From NCBI RefSeq assembly GCF_003627075.1, contig NZ_CP032630.1, positions 2,480,001 through 2,544,000 of the forward strand: 64,000 nucleotides of DNA, in the 5' to 3' direction. A program made the translations under genes and the position numbers. Below the pieces are notes generated by a model. The model saw only the letters and a program-made list of their open reading frames with translations, had not been told where the DNA came from and did no database searches. Numbering within the stretch: the stretch's first letter is position 1; each line of letters begins with the position of its first letter. This document shows positions 32,399 to 42,195 of the stretch, one piece after another. The stretch comes from Protaetiibacter intestinalis. GTDB lineage: Bacteria > Actinomycetota > Actinomycetes > Actinomycetales > Microbacteriaceae.

Positions 32399-34072
32399 CT
32401 AGATGCGGTGCAGGGGCGCACCGAAGTCGGTGCGGCCGTCGGGCGCGAGGTCGCGCGTGCGGTCGGGCTCCTGCGGGAGCGCGAGAGCGGTCGCGGGGGC
32501 CGGACCGAGCGGGCCGGAGTCATTCGGCATGGGCACCGGCTGGGGCCCGGTCGCGGGCGCGTTGGAGTCGACGGGACGCGGAGCTCCGGGCGCCGTGAGG
32601 CCGAGCGAGGCGAGGTACGCGGCGTTCGCCTCCACCGACGATCCGCCCCCGGTCGGGGCGCTCGGGGCGGGGGAGTGCTGCGACACCGACGGCACCGTCG
32701 CCGAAGGCGACATCGTGGGGTGATGTGCATCGGGGGCCGGCGTGGGGGCCGGCGCTGACGGTGCCGCAGCGGTCGTGGACGCGCCGCCGAGCAGGGCGGG
32801 CAGCGCGAGGACTGTAGGGGCGGGGGTGAAGCCGGGGATGGTCGAGCCGGCCGTGTAGGCGGAGGGGCCCGCCTCGAGCGCGCCGAGGGGCGCGGCGGGC
32901 GCCGGGGCGTTGGCGTACATCGAGGGCGGCTGGGCGCTCTGGTAGACCGACGGTGCGGCACCGGGCGGGGCGACCCGCGGCGGACCCGCGTCGGCGGGCG
33001 CTGCGGGCGCGGGCGAGACGCTCGGCGGCGAGACGCTCGGCGGGGCGACGAGGGCGGGCGGCTCGGGCGCGGGCGCCGCGGCGTAGGCGGGCGCGGACTC
33101 CGCGGGCGAGACGGCGGGCAGCACCGTCGGCGTCACCGCGGGAGCTGCGGGGGCGGCCGAGGACACCGAGGCGTACGGGGTCGAGGCGACCGGTGCGACC
33201 GACGGCGCAACCGGGGCGACCGGGGCGACCGACGCGACGGGCGGGCCCGATGGCGGCGCCTGCTGCGCGAGGAGCTGCGGCGGCACGGGCGGCGTCGCCG
33301 GTCGGCTGGGCTGCGGAGCCGGCTGCTGGCTGTAGGCCGGGACGGCGGGAGCCGCAGCCGCGGGTGCGGAGACCTCCGGGGCGACGGATGCCGCGACCGG
33401 CGTGACCGGAGCGGGCTGCGCGACCGGAGCGGCGGGCGCGGTCACCTGCGGGTAGCTCGGCGCCGACGCGGCGGGCTGCTGTGCCGGGGCGGCGGGCTGC
33501 TGCGGCAGCAGCGGTTGAGCCGGGGCCTGGACGGTGGGCTGCACAGGCTGCACAGGCTGCACAGGCTGCACAGGCGGGAACGTCTGCTGCACGGGCTGCA
33601 CGGGCTGAGCCGGCGCCTGCTGGACCGGCACGACGGGCGCGGAGACGGGCTGCTGCTGGGGCGTGACCGGCGCCTGCTGCGTCGGCGGGACGTGCACGGG
33701 CTGCACGGAAGGCTGGGTGACGGGCTGCTGCGGAGCCTGCTGCACGGGCTGCACCGACTGCGGGGTGACCGGCTGCGGCACCGCGGGCTGCTGCACCGTC
33801 GGCTGCTGCACCGTCGGCTGAACCGGCTGCTGGGCGACCGGCTGGACCGGCTGGACCGGCTGGGCGACGGGCTGCGGCACTGCGGGCTGCGACGCGACGG
33901 CCGGCTCGACCGTCGGCTCCGGCAGCTGCGGTGGCGACATCGTCGCGAACATCGGCGGAGGGGGCGGGATCGGCGTGGTGTACGCGGTCCAGGCGCGACC
34001 ATCCCACCAGCGCTGCATGTTCGCATTGCTGGGGTCGGGATACCATGCCGCCCGAGGCGACACGCTGGTCAT
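32399..34072 (-). CDS. DUF2510 protein with very long disordered tail
   Basis: A 557-residue protein. The first 35 residues carry a DUF2510 unit (RAAWYPDPSNANMQRWWDGRAWTAYT). The remaining 500 are almost entirely Pro, Gln, Val and Ala, with repeats of PVQP type around 100-190, and no membrane helix or enzyme domain. The tail may span or sense the wall, or act as a scaffold. ATG 34072 is used; TAGGCT at minus strand 34121-34116 would give a leader of about 37 bases. It is one of four DUF2510 genes in 5 kb, all on this strand. The repetitive tail makes its length prone to change. Confidence 0.82.
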   Translation of the reverse strand: MTSVSPRAAWYPDPSNANMQRWWDGRAWTAYTTPIPPPPPMFATMSPPQLPEPTVEPAVASQPAVPQPVAQPVQPVQPVAQQPVQPTVQQPTVQQPAVPQPVTPQSVQPVQQAPQQPVTQPSVQPVHVPPTQQAPVTPQQQPVSAPVVPVQQAPAQPVQPVQQTFPPVQPVQPVQPVQPTVQAPAQPLLPQQPAAPAQQPAASAPSYPQVTAPAAPVAQPAPVTPVAASVAPEVSAPAAAAPAVPAYSQQPAPQPSRPATPPVPPQLLAQQAPPSGPPVASVAPVAPVAPSVAPVASTPYASVSSAAPAAPAVTPTVLPAVSPAESAPAYAAAPAPEPPALVAPPSVSPPSVSPAPAAPADAGPPRVAPPGAAPSVYQSAQPPSMYANAPAPAAPLGALEAGPSAYTAGSTIPGFTPAPTVLALPALLGGASTTAAAPSAPAPTPAPDAHHPTMSPSATVPSVSQHSPAPSAPTGGGSSVEANAAYLASLGLTAPGAPRPVDSNAPATGPQPVPMPNDSGPLGPAPATALALPQEPDRTRDLAPDGRTDFGAPLHRI

Positions 34073-34176
34073 GTCCGACACGTCAGAGCCCCCACTGTGT
34101 CCGTGATGTGTGTCGAGCCTATGCGTCACCGCGGGGGAGGCTCAGTCCCCCGTTCGGGTGATGAAGCATGGCGCGC

Positions 34177-35073
34177 TCAGTTGAACTTGGGCAGATGCCA
34201 CTTGCGGCCGTGCTCGTCGACCTGCTGGTCGTCGGACGTCGCCTGCGCGGCGGCTTCGGCCTTCGCCTTCGCGGCGGCGGCGCGGGCGGCCGCGACCGAC
34301 ACCGGACGGGCGTCGTCGGTGCTCGCGGGCGCCGGAGCGAGCACGGAGGGTGCCGCCTCGGCCGGCGCCTCCACCTTGGCCTCCGCCGCGGCGGCGCGCT
34401 TTGCGGCGAACGCGGCGCGGGCCTGGGCGACCGAGGTGAACTGGTCCTCGCCGCCGCCGGCCGCCGGAGATGCGGGTGCGGCGGCCGGGGCGGCGAGAGT
34501 CTCAGCAGGTGCGATCGAAGCCTCCGACGGCGTCGCCACGGGGGCGGACACCGACGCGACGCCCGCGGCGGCCTCGACGGCCGCCTGGGCGGCGGCAGCT
34601 GCGGCGGCCGCGGCCTTCTCCGCCTGGGCGGCGGCGAACGCGGCACGGGCGGCCGCGACGGACTGGTTGTCCTCGACGGGCGCGGCGGCGACGGGCGGGG
34701 CCGGAGGCGCGGCGGGCGGAGCCTCGGCGGGGAAGGCGCTCGTGGGCGACGGCACCGCGGCGATCCCCGCGGTGCCCGCGGCGGGTGCAGGGGCCGCCGC
34801 GAGCGCCGCGGCGATCTGACTGGGGTCCGGGGCGGGCTGCGCGCTCGGCGGCGCGACGCCGGCCATCGGCTCGACGTTCACGGGAGCCGCCGTGGGAGGC
34901 GCCTCCGGGATGTAGGCGGTCGCGGGATCGGGCATCGGCAGGCTGGCGGGCGGCTGCGCCGGACGCGGTCGCGTGTGCGACGTCCAGCCGAGGCCGTCCC
35001 ACCAACGAAGCAGATCCGCGTCGGTCGGATCCGGATACCAGGCGGCGACCGGTGCGGCGGCACTGAGACTCAC
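34177..35073 (-). CDS. DUF2510 protein with alanine-rich coiled region
   Basis: A 298-residue protein. DUF2510 lies at about 8-38 (VAAWYPDPTDADLLRWWDGLGWTSHTRP), followed by a Pro/Ala linker and three repeats of a short alanine-rich unit (VAAARAAFAAAQAEKAA, VAQARAAFAAKRAAAAE, VAAARAAAAKAKAEAA) that may be helical. There is no membrane segment. It ends WHLPKFN. The GTG start follows GGGGGAGG. It lies directly upstream of the other tail-rich DUF2510 gene. Confidence 0.82.
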   Translation of the reverse strand: MSLSAAAPVAAWYPDPTDADLLRWWDGLGWTSHTRPRPAQPPASLPMPDPATAYIPEAPPTAAPVNVEPMAGVAPPSAQPAPDPSQIAAALAAAPAPAAGTAGIAAVPSPTSAFPAEAPPAAPPAPPVAAAPVEDNQSVAAARAAFAAAQAEKAAAAAAAAAQAAVEAAAGVASVSAPVATPSEASIAPAETLAAPAAAPASPAAGGGEDQFTSVAQARAAFAAKRAAAAEAKVEAPAEAAPSVLAPAPASTDDARPVSVAAARAAAAKAKAEAAAQATSDDQQVDEHGRKWHLPKFN

Positions 35074-35221
35074 GAGTTCCCTCCCCCTTGAGCAGCAGCC
35101 TCCCCTTTGGCTGCTGGCAAGGAGTCTAGGGCCGCCTCGCGCGCGCACGAGATCCCCATTAGGGGGACCCCCGGCTATGGGGTAGACAGCATGGGGCGCC
35201 CGGCCTCCCGGCCGGAATCGC

Positions 35222-35419
35222 TCACGCCGACGCGTCCCCCTCATCGTCGGCGAGTTCGTCGGCGAGCTCGCCCGCGGAATCGAGGACGTCCTCGGCGGGG
35301 TAGCCCACGGCGGAGCCCGGCGCTTCGAGCGCCTCGTGGTCGAAGGAGTCGCCGGCGAGCGAGGCGCGGGCGCGCAGGGCGTCCTCCGCCTCCTCGCGGT
35401 CGGAACGGTGCGCGGTCAT
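35222..35419 (-). CDS. Small acidic protein, unknown function
   Basis: A 65-residue acidic protein (RSDREEAEDALRARASL near the start, ending ADDEGDASA). No family recognised. TAGGCT on this strand (35431-35426) lies exactly six bases before the ATG, matching the leaderless pattern of neighbouring real genes, which supports it as a gene despite its size. It sits inside the DUF2510 group. Confidence 0.6.
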   Translation of the reverse strand: MTAHRSDREEAEDALRARASLAGDSFDHEALEAPGSAVGYPAEDVLDSAGELADELADDEGDASA

Positions 35420-35452
35420 GCTGCGAGCCTACGCGCGTCCCCGCGCGGCGGC

Positions 35453-36232
35453 TCAGTTGATCGCGAAGGAGGTGCTGTAGTCGCCCTGCTCGGAGTCGAT
35501 GCTCACCCACAGCGTCTTGTGGCTGCCGTCGACGAGCGTCACGTCGCACGTGTACAGCGAGCCCACCGTCGTGGTGTCGGCGACCGGCGGGCAGGAGACG
35601 GCGCTGGCCGTCCCGTTCCCGACGAGCTCGTCGCGCAGCTCGGCCTGGATGCCGACCGCGAGCTGCACGCTCGGGAGGGCACCGCCGAACCAGGCGGCCG
35701 CGGGGCCGCCGACGAGGGCGACGAGCAGTCCGAGCCAGACGATCGGCAGCGCCCAGCTCTTGAGCCGTACCGCGCGGCCGAGGAGGTACACGAACGCCCC
35801 CAGGATCACGAGGATCACCCCGGGAGCGGTGTGGCCCCAGCGGCGGAGCTTGCGGCGGTCGAGCAGCGCGACGACGACGCCGAACGCGTACACCACGGCG
35901 ACGGCGACCCCCACCCACAGCAGCTGCGGGGAGACGTAGAGCCACGCCCATCCGGCGGCCAGCAGGCCGAGCGCGAGCAGGATGGGGCTGAAGGCCAGCA
36001 GCCAGCTCTCGCTCGTCGAGGTCGACCGCACGCGCACGCGGCTGCGCACGGCGGCGGACTCGGCGAACTTCTCCTCGAGCTCGGCGGTCTCGGCCTCGGC
36101 GATCGCGTCGAGGTCGGGCTTGTCCTGGGTGTGGTCGGTCCAGGCGATGCCGTTCCACCACCGCACCTTCTCGGCGTCGGACGGATCCTGGTACCACCCG
36201 GCCGGGACCACGCGGGTCGCCTGATCGGTCAT
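35453..36232 (-). CDS. DUF2510 membrane protein with DUF4333-like tail
   Basis: A 259-residue protein: DUF2510 at about 10-38 (PAGWYQDPSDAEKVRWWNGIAWTDHT), four membrane segments between about 75 and 185, then an extracellular domain with two cysteines (AVSCPPVADTTTVGSLYTCDVTLVDG) resembling DUF4333. ATG 36232 is chosen because AGGAGG stands eight bases before it; an in-frame GTG at 36310 would add 26 residues and overlap the upstream gene. Its partner upstream has the same layout. Confidence 0.82.
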   Translation of the reverse strand: MTDQATRVVPAGWYQDPSDAEKVRWWNGIAWTDHTQDKPDLDAIAEAETAELEEKFAESAAVRSRVRVRSTSTSESWLLAFSPILLALGLLAAGWAWLYVSPQLLWVGVAVAVVYAFGVVVALLDRRKLRRWGHTAPGVILVILGAFVYLLGRAVRLKSWALPIVWLGLLVALVGGPAAAWFGGALPSVQLAVGIQAELRDELVGNGTASAVSCPPVADTTTVGSLYTCDVTLVDGSHKTLWVSIDSEQGDYSTSFAIN

Positions 36233-36302
36233 GCGTACCACCTCCTGTACGTTCTCGGGTTGGTCGGCGTCGACCGGAACATCGTTCAGCGGATCCCGCG
36301 GC

Positions 36303-37565
36303 TCAGCCACGGTTGGTCGAGTACGTGCCCCAGTCGTCGACGCGCCAGCCGATCCAGCCGTTCTTGCGGACGAGGCTCACCTCGACGTTCGAGACCTTCG
36401 ACGGCGAGACGGCGCTGCACGTCATGCTGTCGCCGATGATGAGCGGCGGGACGTCGTCGCAGGTGACCTTGAGGCTGGCGCCGAGGATGCTCGCCTGCTC
36501 GACGACAGCATCCTCCGCCTGCTCGGAGAACACGCCGGGCGCGAGCGCCATGACGATGCCGGGCACGGCGACGGCGGACGCGATGAGCACGATCGTGAGC
36601 GCCGACCAGGTGAGGAACGGACGCAGGCCCTTGCCGGTCTCGCGGACGACGTTCGCCATGCGGGCGATGAGGTACACCGGGGCGCCGAGGAACGCCCAGT
36701 CCCAGTTGGCGGTGCGGGCGTGCCCCATGCGGTTGAGCATGGTGCGGTCGATGACGGCGAGGATCACGGTCGCGATGTACGAACCGCCGAGGATGATCCC
36801 GGCGAACAGCGTCGAGTCGCGGCCCGCCTCGCCGGCGAGCAGGAACAGCAGCGCGAGCACGAGCATGATGACCGGCATGAGCGCGATGATCCACACGGGG
36901 CCCGTGTTGATCGAGAGGCCGTTCTCGGCCATGACGGCGCGGCGCGTGAGCGGCTGCGTCAGGTCGGGGGCCTGCACGGTGGGCGTGAAGCTGTAGTTGC
37001 CGAACGACGACGGGTCGAAGTTCGTGCTCGTGAACGTCCCGGCGCCGGCGGCGGCGTTGGGGTCGACGGTGAAGGCCTGCTCGAAGACGCCCGCGTGGTC
37101 GAACGCCGAGCGCGGGGTGGCCTGCTGGGCCTCGGCCGGGTTGATCGGCACGCCGAGCAGGTCGTCGTAGCTCGTGTCGAGCAGGAACGGGGCGCTCTGC
37201 GGGGCGTCCTCGATGACGTGCTCCTGGGCGAAGCGCAGACCGGGGGAGACCTCCGCCTCGTCACGGGCCTGCGCCTGCGGCGCCGCCTCGAGCGAGAGCA
37301 CCGGGTCGGCGGTCGCGAAGATCGTCTCGCCGGAGGACTGCGCACCACCGGAGTCGGTGTGCAGCTCCTCGCGGGTCTCGCGGGTCAGGAACTCGTCGTC
37401 GTCCGCGTACGCGAGCTTCGCGGTGACCGTCTCCTGGGCGACCATCGGCTGGCGCGCGTCGGAGGTGTGCTCGGTCCATGCGTGGTTGTCCCACCAGCGC
37501 AGCTGGGGAAGCCCGAGCGGATCGGGGTACCACCCCGCCGGCACATGGCCTTCCTCTTCCGCCAT
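36303..37565 (-). CDS. DUF2510 membrane protein with long acidic linker
   Basis: A 420-residue protein: DUF2510 at about 8-36 (PAGWYPDPLGLPQLRWWDNHAWTEHT), a hydrophilic linker to about 215, four membrane segments (about 225-335), and an extracellular domain with a cysteine pair (KVTCDDVPPLIIGDSMTCSAVSPS), parallel to the next gene. The ATG follows GAGGAAGG. The two membrane proteins are adjacent and similar, probably a duplication. Function unknown. Confidence 0.82.
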   Translation of the reverse strand: MAEEEGHVPAGWYPDPLGLPQLRWWDNHAWTEHTSDARQPMVAQETVTAKLAYADDDEFLTRETREELHTDSGGAQSSGETIFATADPVLSLEAAPQAQARDEAEVSPGLRFAQEHVIEDAPQSAPFLLDTSYDDLLGVPINPAEAQQATPRSAFDHAGVFEQAFTVDPNAAAGAGTFTSTNFDPSSFGNYSFTPTVQAPDLTQPLTRRAVMAENGLSINTGPVWIIALMPVIMLVLALLFLLAGEAGRDSTLFAGIILGGSYIATVILAVIDRTMLNRMGHARTANWDWAFLGAPVYLIARMANVVRETGKGLRPFLTWSALTIVLIASAVAVPGIVMALAPGVFSEQAEDAVVEQASILGASLKVTCDDVPPLIIGDSMTCSAVSPSKVSNVEVSLVRKNGWIGWRVDDWGTYSTNRG

Positions 37566-37739
37566 GAGATACCTTCCTCACCGCGTCTCCGTCGGGGTGC
37601 TTCGGATCGCATCCCCCGCCGAAAACGTCACGTTTCCCGTGTGCATGATAGAGGCGCGCGCATCGGCGCCGATAGACATGACGGCACCCCCAAGCCTAGG
37701 GACACGGGCCGATCGCCCCGGGTGCGGCAGACTCGACGG

Positions 37740-40271
37740 ATGGCCCCGTCCGAGCTCCCCGCAGCCCTTCCCCGGCCGTGGGATCCGGATGCCTTCCTCG
37801 CCGTCTTCGAGGACTGGGCGCGCGGCCGCGGCACGCCGCTGTACCCGGCGCAGGAGGAGGCGGTGCTGGAGCTCGTGCTCGAGAAGCACCTCGTGCTCAG
37901 CACGCCGACGGGCACCGGCAAGTCGCTCGTGGCGGTCGCCTCGCACGCGATCGCGCTCGCCCAGGGCAGGCGCTCCGTGTACACGGCGCCCATCAAGGCG
38001 CTCGTGAGCGAGAAGTTCTTCGACCTCGTGCACCTGTTCGGGGCCGAGAACGTGGGCATGGTGACGGGCGACTCGCGCGTGAACCCGGACGCGCCGATCC
38101 TGTGCTGCACGGCCGAGATCCTCGCCAACATGGCCCTCCGGCAGGGCGCGGACGCGCCGGTCGACTCCGTCGTCATGGACGAGTTCCACTTCTACGCCGA
38201 CCCGGAGCGCGGCTGGGCGTGGCAGGTGCCGCTCCTGCTGCTGCCGGGCACCCGTTTCGTGCTCATGTCGGCGACCCTCGGCGACGTGACGGCCATCGCC
38301 TCCGACCTCGAGCGCCGCACGGGCCGCGAGGTCGCGCGCGTGACGGGGGTCGAGCGGCCCGTGCCGCTGCACTACCGCTACCTCGTCACACCCGTGCAGG
38401 AGACGGTCGAGGAGCTCCTGGCCGACGGCCTCGCCCCCGTCTACATCGTGCACTTCTCCCAGGCGGCGGCCGTCGAGCGCGCCCAGGCGCTCGCGAGCGT
38501 GCGGGTCGCGAGCCGCGAGCAGCGCGACGCGATCGCCGAGGCGATCGGGGCGTTCCGCTTCTCGACGGGTTTCGGGCAGACGCTCGGGCGGCTCGTGCGG
38601 TCCGGCATCGGCGTGCACCACGCGGGCATGCTGCCGCGCTATCGGCGGCTCGTCGAGCAGCTCGCCCAGCAGGGGCTGCTGCGCGTCATCTGCGGCACCG
38701 ACACGCTCGGCGTCGGCATCAACGTGCCGATCCGCACCGTGCTGCTGACCGGGCTCACGAAGTTCGACGGGGCGCGGATGCGGCAGCTCACGGCGCGCGA
38801 GTTCCACCAGGTGGCGGGGCGTGCGGGGCGTGCGGGCTTCGACACCGCGGGCGAGGTCGTGGCGCTCGCCCCCGAACACGAGATCGAGAACACGCGGGCG
38901 GCCGCCAAGGCGGGCGACGACCCGAAGGCGAAGCGCAAGCTCGTGAAGAAGCGCGCCCCCGACGGTTTCGTCAACTGGGGTCCCGCGAGCTTCGAGCGGC
39001 TCATCGGCGCCGAGCCCGAGGCGCTCGCGAGCTCGCTGCGGATCACGGCGGCGATGCTCCTGCAGCTCATCGGTCGCGAGGGGGCGGATGCGCCGGCCTC
39101 CGACCCGGCGAGCGCCTTCCGGACCGTGCGGGCGCTCGTCACCGACAACCACGAGCCTCCCGCCCGCCGCGCGGCCCTCGCGCGCCGCGCGATCGCCCTC
39201 TACCGCACCCTGCGGACCGCGGGGGTCGTCGAGCAGGACGGCGGCGGCTTCGACGGCACCGCGCGGATGCGGGTCACGGTGCAGCTGCAGGACGACTTCG
39301 CCCTCAACCAGCCGCTGTCGCCGTTCGCGCTCGCCGCCCTGGAACTGCTCGACCCGGCGTCACCGGGCTACGCACTCGACGCCCTGAGCGTCATCGAGGC
39401 GACCCTCGACGACCCGCGGCCCGTGCTCGCGCAGCAGCAGTTCCGCGCCCGAGGCGAGGCCGTCGCCGCCATGAAGGCCGAGGGCATCGAGTACGACGAG
39501 CGCATGGAGCTGCTCGAGGAGGTCGGCTGGCCGAAGCCGCTCGCCGAGCTGCTCGCCGAGGCCTACGAGACCTTCGCCTCGAGCCAGCCGTGGATCCGCG
39601 ACTTCGAGCTGCGGCCGAAGTCGGTCGTGCGCGACCTCTGGGAGCGGGCGATGACGTTCTCCGAATACGTCTCCTTCTACCAGCTCGGGCGCAGCGAGGG
39701 GCTCGTGCTGCGCTACCTGAGCGACGCGTACCGGGCGGCCAGGCAGACGATCCCCGACGAGGCGAAGACCGAGCAGCTGCGCGACCTCGTCGAGTGGCTC
39801 GGCGAGCTCGTGCGGCAGGTGGACTCGAGCCTGCTCGACGAGTGGGCGGCGCTCACCGATCCCGCACGCGCACTCGAGGGCCCCGCAGCGGAGGTCGCGC
39901 CTCCCGCGCCCTCGGATGTCGTGTCGAACCGTCGCGCCTTCCTCGTGCTCGTGCGCAACCAGCTGTGGCGGCGCGTGCAGCTCGCCGCGCGGCAGGCGGA
40001 CGACGAGCTCGTCGCGCTGGACCCGGATGCCGGCTGGCCGGAGGCGCTCGACGCGTACTACGCCGAACACGACGCGATCGGCATCGGCCCCGACGCGCGC
40101 GGCGCATCCCGGCTGCTCATCACGGAGCACCCGGATCGCTGGGAGGTGCGGCAGATCGTCGACGACCCCGCGGGCGACCACGACTGGGGGATCGCGGCGG
40201 TCGTCGACCTCGACGCCTCCCGGCTCGCGGGCGAGGCGATCGTGACCGTCGGCGGCCTCACGCGCCTGTGA
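37740..40271 (+). CDS. Ski2-like DEAD/DEAH helicase with DUF3516
   Basis: An 843-residue superfamily 2 RNA/DNA helicase. The core has PTGTGKS (motif I, about 57), TAPIKALVSEK (Ia), DEFH (II, about 147), MSATLGD (III), and in lobe 2 GIGVHHAGMLPRYR, GTDTLGVGINVPIRTVLLTGLTKFDG (V) and HQVAGRAGRAGFD (VI), the Ski2/Mtr4 pattern. The C-terminal 400 residues correspond to DUF3516 of actinobacterial helicases. It probably acts in RNA decay or processing. The ATG at 37740 lies six bases after CAGACT. The last 14 bases overlap a convergent gene. Confidence 0.93.
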   Translation: MAPSELPAALPRPWDPDAFLAVFEDWARGRGTPLYPAQEEAVLELVLEKHLVLSTPTGTGKSLVAVASHAIALAQGRRSVYTAPIKALVSEKFFDLVHLFGAENVGMVTGDSRVNPDAPILCCTAEILANMALRQGADAPVDSVVMDEFHFYADPERGWAWQVPLLLLPGTRFVLMSATLGDVTAIASDLERRTGREVARVTGVERPVPLHYRYLVTPVQETVEELLADGLAPVYIVHFSQAAAVERAQALASVRVASREQRDAIAEAIGAFRFSTGFGQTLGRLVRSGIGVHHAGMLPRYRRLVEQLAQQGLLRVICGTDTLGVGINVPIRTVLLTGLTKFDGARMRQLTAREFHQVAGRAGRAGFDTAGEVVALAPEHEIENTRAAAKAGDDPKAKRKLVKKRAPDGFVNWGPASFERLIGAEPEALASSLRITAAMLLQLIGREGADAPASDPASAFRTVRALVTDNHEPPARRAALARRAIALYRTLRTAGVVEQDGGGFDGTARMRVTVQLQDDFALNQPLSPFALAALELLDPASPGYALDALSVIEATLDDPRPVLAQQQFRARGEAVAAMKAEGIEYDERMELLEEVGWPKPLAELLAEAYETFASSQPWIRDFELRPKSVVRDLWERAMTFSEYVSFYQLGRSEGLVLRYLSDAYRAARQTIPDEAKTEQLRDLVEWLGELVRQVDSSLLDEWAALTDPARALEGPAAEVAPPAPSDVVSNRRAFLVLVRNQLWRRVQLAARQADDELVALDPDAGWPEALDAYYAEHDAIGIGPDARGASRLLITEHPDRWEVRQIVDDPAGDHDWGIAAVVDLDASRLAGEAIVTVGGLTRL

Positions 40272-40590
40272 GGTCGTCCTCCTCGTCGTCGCGCACGCGC
40301 GCGGACGGGCCCTGCGAGTAGTCGACGTCGGTGTGCCGTGCCGTCTGGTGCTGCGAGACGGTCTGCACGAGCCACAGGATCGCCGGGACGATGCCGCCGA
40401 GCAGCGCCAGCGCGCCGATCGCGGCGCACACGACGGCGATCGGGGGCACGGTGCGCTCCTCGCCGCAGACGGTGCGGGCGTCCAGGCAGCCGTTCGCGGC
40501 CGAGGTCGACACATCGACCACGGCGAAACTGATCGCTGCGACGACGATCGCGATGAGCGCGATCGCGCCCAGCACTCTCCGGGAGCGCAC
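40258..40590 (-). CDS. Small two-helix membrane protein
   Basis: A 110-residue protein with two hydrophobic segments (about 5-25 and 48-75), two cysteines in the loop between (NGCLDARTVCGEE), and an acidic tail (DDEEDDLTGA). GTG 40590 follows AGGAGAA and is preferred to a longer reading from 40668. Function unknown; it overlaps the helicase 3' end. Confidence 0.65.
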   Translation of the reverse strand: MRSRRVLGAIALIAIVVAAISFAVVDVSTSAANGCLDARTVCGEERTVPPIAVVCAAIGALALLGGIVPAILWLVQTVSQHQTARHTDVDYSQGPSARVRDDEEDDLTGA

Positions 40591-40721
40591 GCGCTGTTCT
40601 CCTGCCGGATCGGCCCGACTGTCGTCTCGGATAGTAGGGCCGCCGAGAAGAGGCCGGACATTCCCCATTCCGGGGGTTTCGGATCCTGTCTGCCACCCGA
40701 TCGGACGCCGTCGTGTACCCC

Positions 40722-40743
40722 GTTCACCGGACGTTCACCCGCA
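40722..40743 (+). promoter_or_regulatory. PHO-box-like direct repeat before the phosphate transporter
   Basis: Two contiguous 11-base units, GTTCACCGGAC and GTTCACCCGCA, match the direct-repeat unit bound by PhoP in Streptomyces (GTTCACC core, 11-base spacing). A weaker unit may follow. The site lies about 40 bases before the start of a PiT phosphate transporter, which supports control by a PhoR-PhoP system. Confidence 0.7.
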
Positions 40744-40782
40744 AGTTGCCCACCGTCCTCTCACGTGTGAGGATTGCCCGCA

Positions 40783-41924
<1,142 letters not shown>

Positions 41925-41928
<4 letters not shown>

Positions 41929-42143
41929 TCGACTGGATGGCGTTCGTCACGGTGCTGGTCGCCTCGCTCGTGTCCGCGTGCGTCGCCGTGACGCTGTTCT
42001 CGCTCGCCCTGCGTTTCGGCGACGGCGAGGCCAGCTGGCGGCGTCCGCTGTCCGTCGCACTGTTCGTGCTGTGCGCCGTCGTCGTCGTGTTCGGGCTGTA
42101 CCTGATCGTGGGCGACCACCTCACCACGCTCTTCACGCGTTGA
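41925..42143 (+). CDS. Small membrane protein next to PiT
   Basis: A 72-residue protein with two hydrophobic segments (about 5-28 and 45-65). The ATG overlaps the PiT stop (ATGA), so it is co-translated and may be an accessory of the transporter. No family recognised with certainty. Confidence 0.7.
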
Positions 42144-42195
42144 GGCATGTGCCCCGGCATAGACTCGGGGCACACCCCATCGAAGGAGATGCGTG

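Noticed and set aside
33520..33860. CRISPR-like or tandem DNA repeat in the DUF2510 tail gene
   Set aside because: Repeats such as CACAGGCTGCACAGG encode the Pro-Val-Gln protein repeat in frame; there are no spacers.
36231..40271. A 1346-codon plus-strand frame reaching far upstream of the Ski2-like helicase
   Set aside because: Only the part from 37740 is helicase; the earlier part lies antisense to two DUF2510 genes and has no domain. The start at 37740 is supported by the six-base promoter spacing.
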